Of a stretch of 5,230 nucleotides of DNA, positions 4,751 to 5,230 are shown piece after piece; within the stretch, counting starts at the first letter, position 1; each line of letters starts with the position of its first letter. Position numbers and translations under genes: made by a program. The notes under the pieces were generated by a model. The model was not told the DNA's origin. It did no database searches and saw only the letters and a list, made by a program, of their open reading frames with translations. Source of the stretch: an uncultured Mycoplasmatota bacterium (GTDB taxonomy: Bacteria; Bacillota_I; Bacilli_A; RF39; UBA660); assembly GCA_948469295.1 (NCBI GenBank), contig CAOKLK010000056.1, forward strand, positions 1 to 5,230, written 5' to 3'.

Positions 4751-5230
4751 ATGAAAAATATTATTCTTTTTTTAAAAGGGGTTGCAGTAGGGATTGGAAA
4801 GGTGATTCCAGGAGTTAGTGGAAGTATGATTGCAGCTTTGCTTGGAATTTATGAAAATTCTGTTTTGGCAATTAATCATATGAAGGAGGATTTTTGGAAG
4901 AATTTTTTCTTTTTACTTCCCATTGGATGTGGAGTTTTTCTTTCTATGCTTTTTTTTAGTAATATATTACTTTATTTTTTAAGTCATTATTATGTTTTTA
5001 CGATTTTTTTCTTTATTGGACTTATTATTGGAACGGTTCCTAGTTTTCGAAAACAAGTTTCAATCAAATATGCATCAGATTATTTCTTTTTTCTTTTCGG
5101 TTTTTTACTTCCTTTTTTATTTACTGTTTTTCAAAGTGGACAAGAAGTGATTCCTAGTTTTTCTCTTTTCGGAGTTTTGTTTGTAATTCTTTTGGGTTTT
5201 ATTGACGCTTTTTCTATGGTTATTCCAGGA
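4751..5230 (+). CDS. popT: DUF368 / PopT-type polyprenyl-phosphate translocase, N-terminal part, 3' end outside window
   Basis: Integral membrane protein; 160 residues are visible and the frame is still open at the window end. The family signature lies at the N-terminus: LKGVAVGIGKVIPGVSGS (8-25) with PGVSG at 20-24, then ALLGIYE (29-35). Further hydrophobic segments lie at about 51-77, 81-98, 111-127 and 136-154. The window stops at SMVIPG (155-160), which looks like the start of the second, internally repeated PGxSG half expected in this family (usual length about 270-310 residues). DUF368 proteins (PopT) were shown in Staphylococcus aureus and Vibrio cholerae to recycle undecaprenyl phosphate across the membrane for cell-wall and surface-polymer synthesis; the same job is inferred here. 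It lies 46 bp behind cls, has no convincing promoter of its own, and probably belongs to the same transcript. Confidence 0.88.
   Translation, partial: MKNIILFLKGVAVGIGKVIPGVSGSMIAALLGIYENSVLAINHMKEDFWKNFFFLLPIGCGVFLSMLFFSNILLYFLSHYYVFTIFFFIGLIIGTVPSFRKQVSIKYASDYFFFLFGFLLPFLFTVFQSGQEVIPSFSLFGVLFVILLGFIDAFSMVIPG

Noticed and set aside
1..5230. Mobile elements, phage genes, tRNA/rRNA, CRISPR arrays, toxin-antitoxin pairs
   Set aside because: No transposase motifs, terminal inverted repeats, cloverleaf sequences or spaced repeats are visible; all genes are ordinary chromosomal families with uniform AT-rich composition.

Overview
The window is strongly AT-rich, non-eukaryotic DNA. Intergenic spaces are short, Shine-Dalgarno (SD) sites are of the AGGAGG/AGGTGAT type, and the heat-shock gene carries a CIRCE-type operator. 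All Trp codons are TGG. The six visible stops are four TAA and two TAG, with no TGA as stop or sense codon, so the standard bacterial code fits. This suggests a low-GC Bacillota/Mycoplasmatota-type anaerobe, for example an uncultured gut lineage near the Mollicutes/Erysipelotrichia. The placement is an inference from composition and gene content.

Left part (1-1639): the 3' end of an M3-family oligoendopeptidase F gene. It is followed by a dCMP deaminase gene with its own extended -10 promoter and very short leader. A TspO/MBR membrane protein gene lies on the opposite strand and meets the deaminase gene stop codon to stop codon with no base between them.

Middle (1640-2121): about 480 bp without a convincing gene. 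Its right end holds a perfect-consensus promoter overlapped by the CIRCE dyad, driving hsp20 and implying HrcA repression. A possible opposite-strand extended -10 sits beside the operator.

Right part (2122-5230): hsp20 (small heat-shock protein), a small stop-overlapping terminator, and a fresh promoter. Then come a six-segment DUF308/HdeD-like membrane protein gene, a cardiolipin synthase gene overlapping it by 11 bp, and the start of a DUF368 (PopT-type polyprenyl-phosphate translocase) gene that runs off the window. These last three look like one envelope-lipid transcription unit placed directly behind a heat-shock gene: a membrane protein of an acid-stress-named family, a cardiolipin-making enzyme and a carrier-lipid recycler.

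All seven genes belong to known families, and I see no clearly new system. The more unusual points are a dCMP deaminase that reads like the animal enzyme, an apparent internal shortening of the PepF C-terminal domain, the symmetric CIRCE variant, and the stress/lipid gene grouping.
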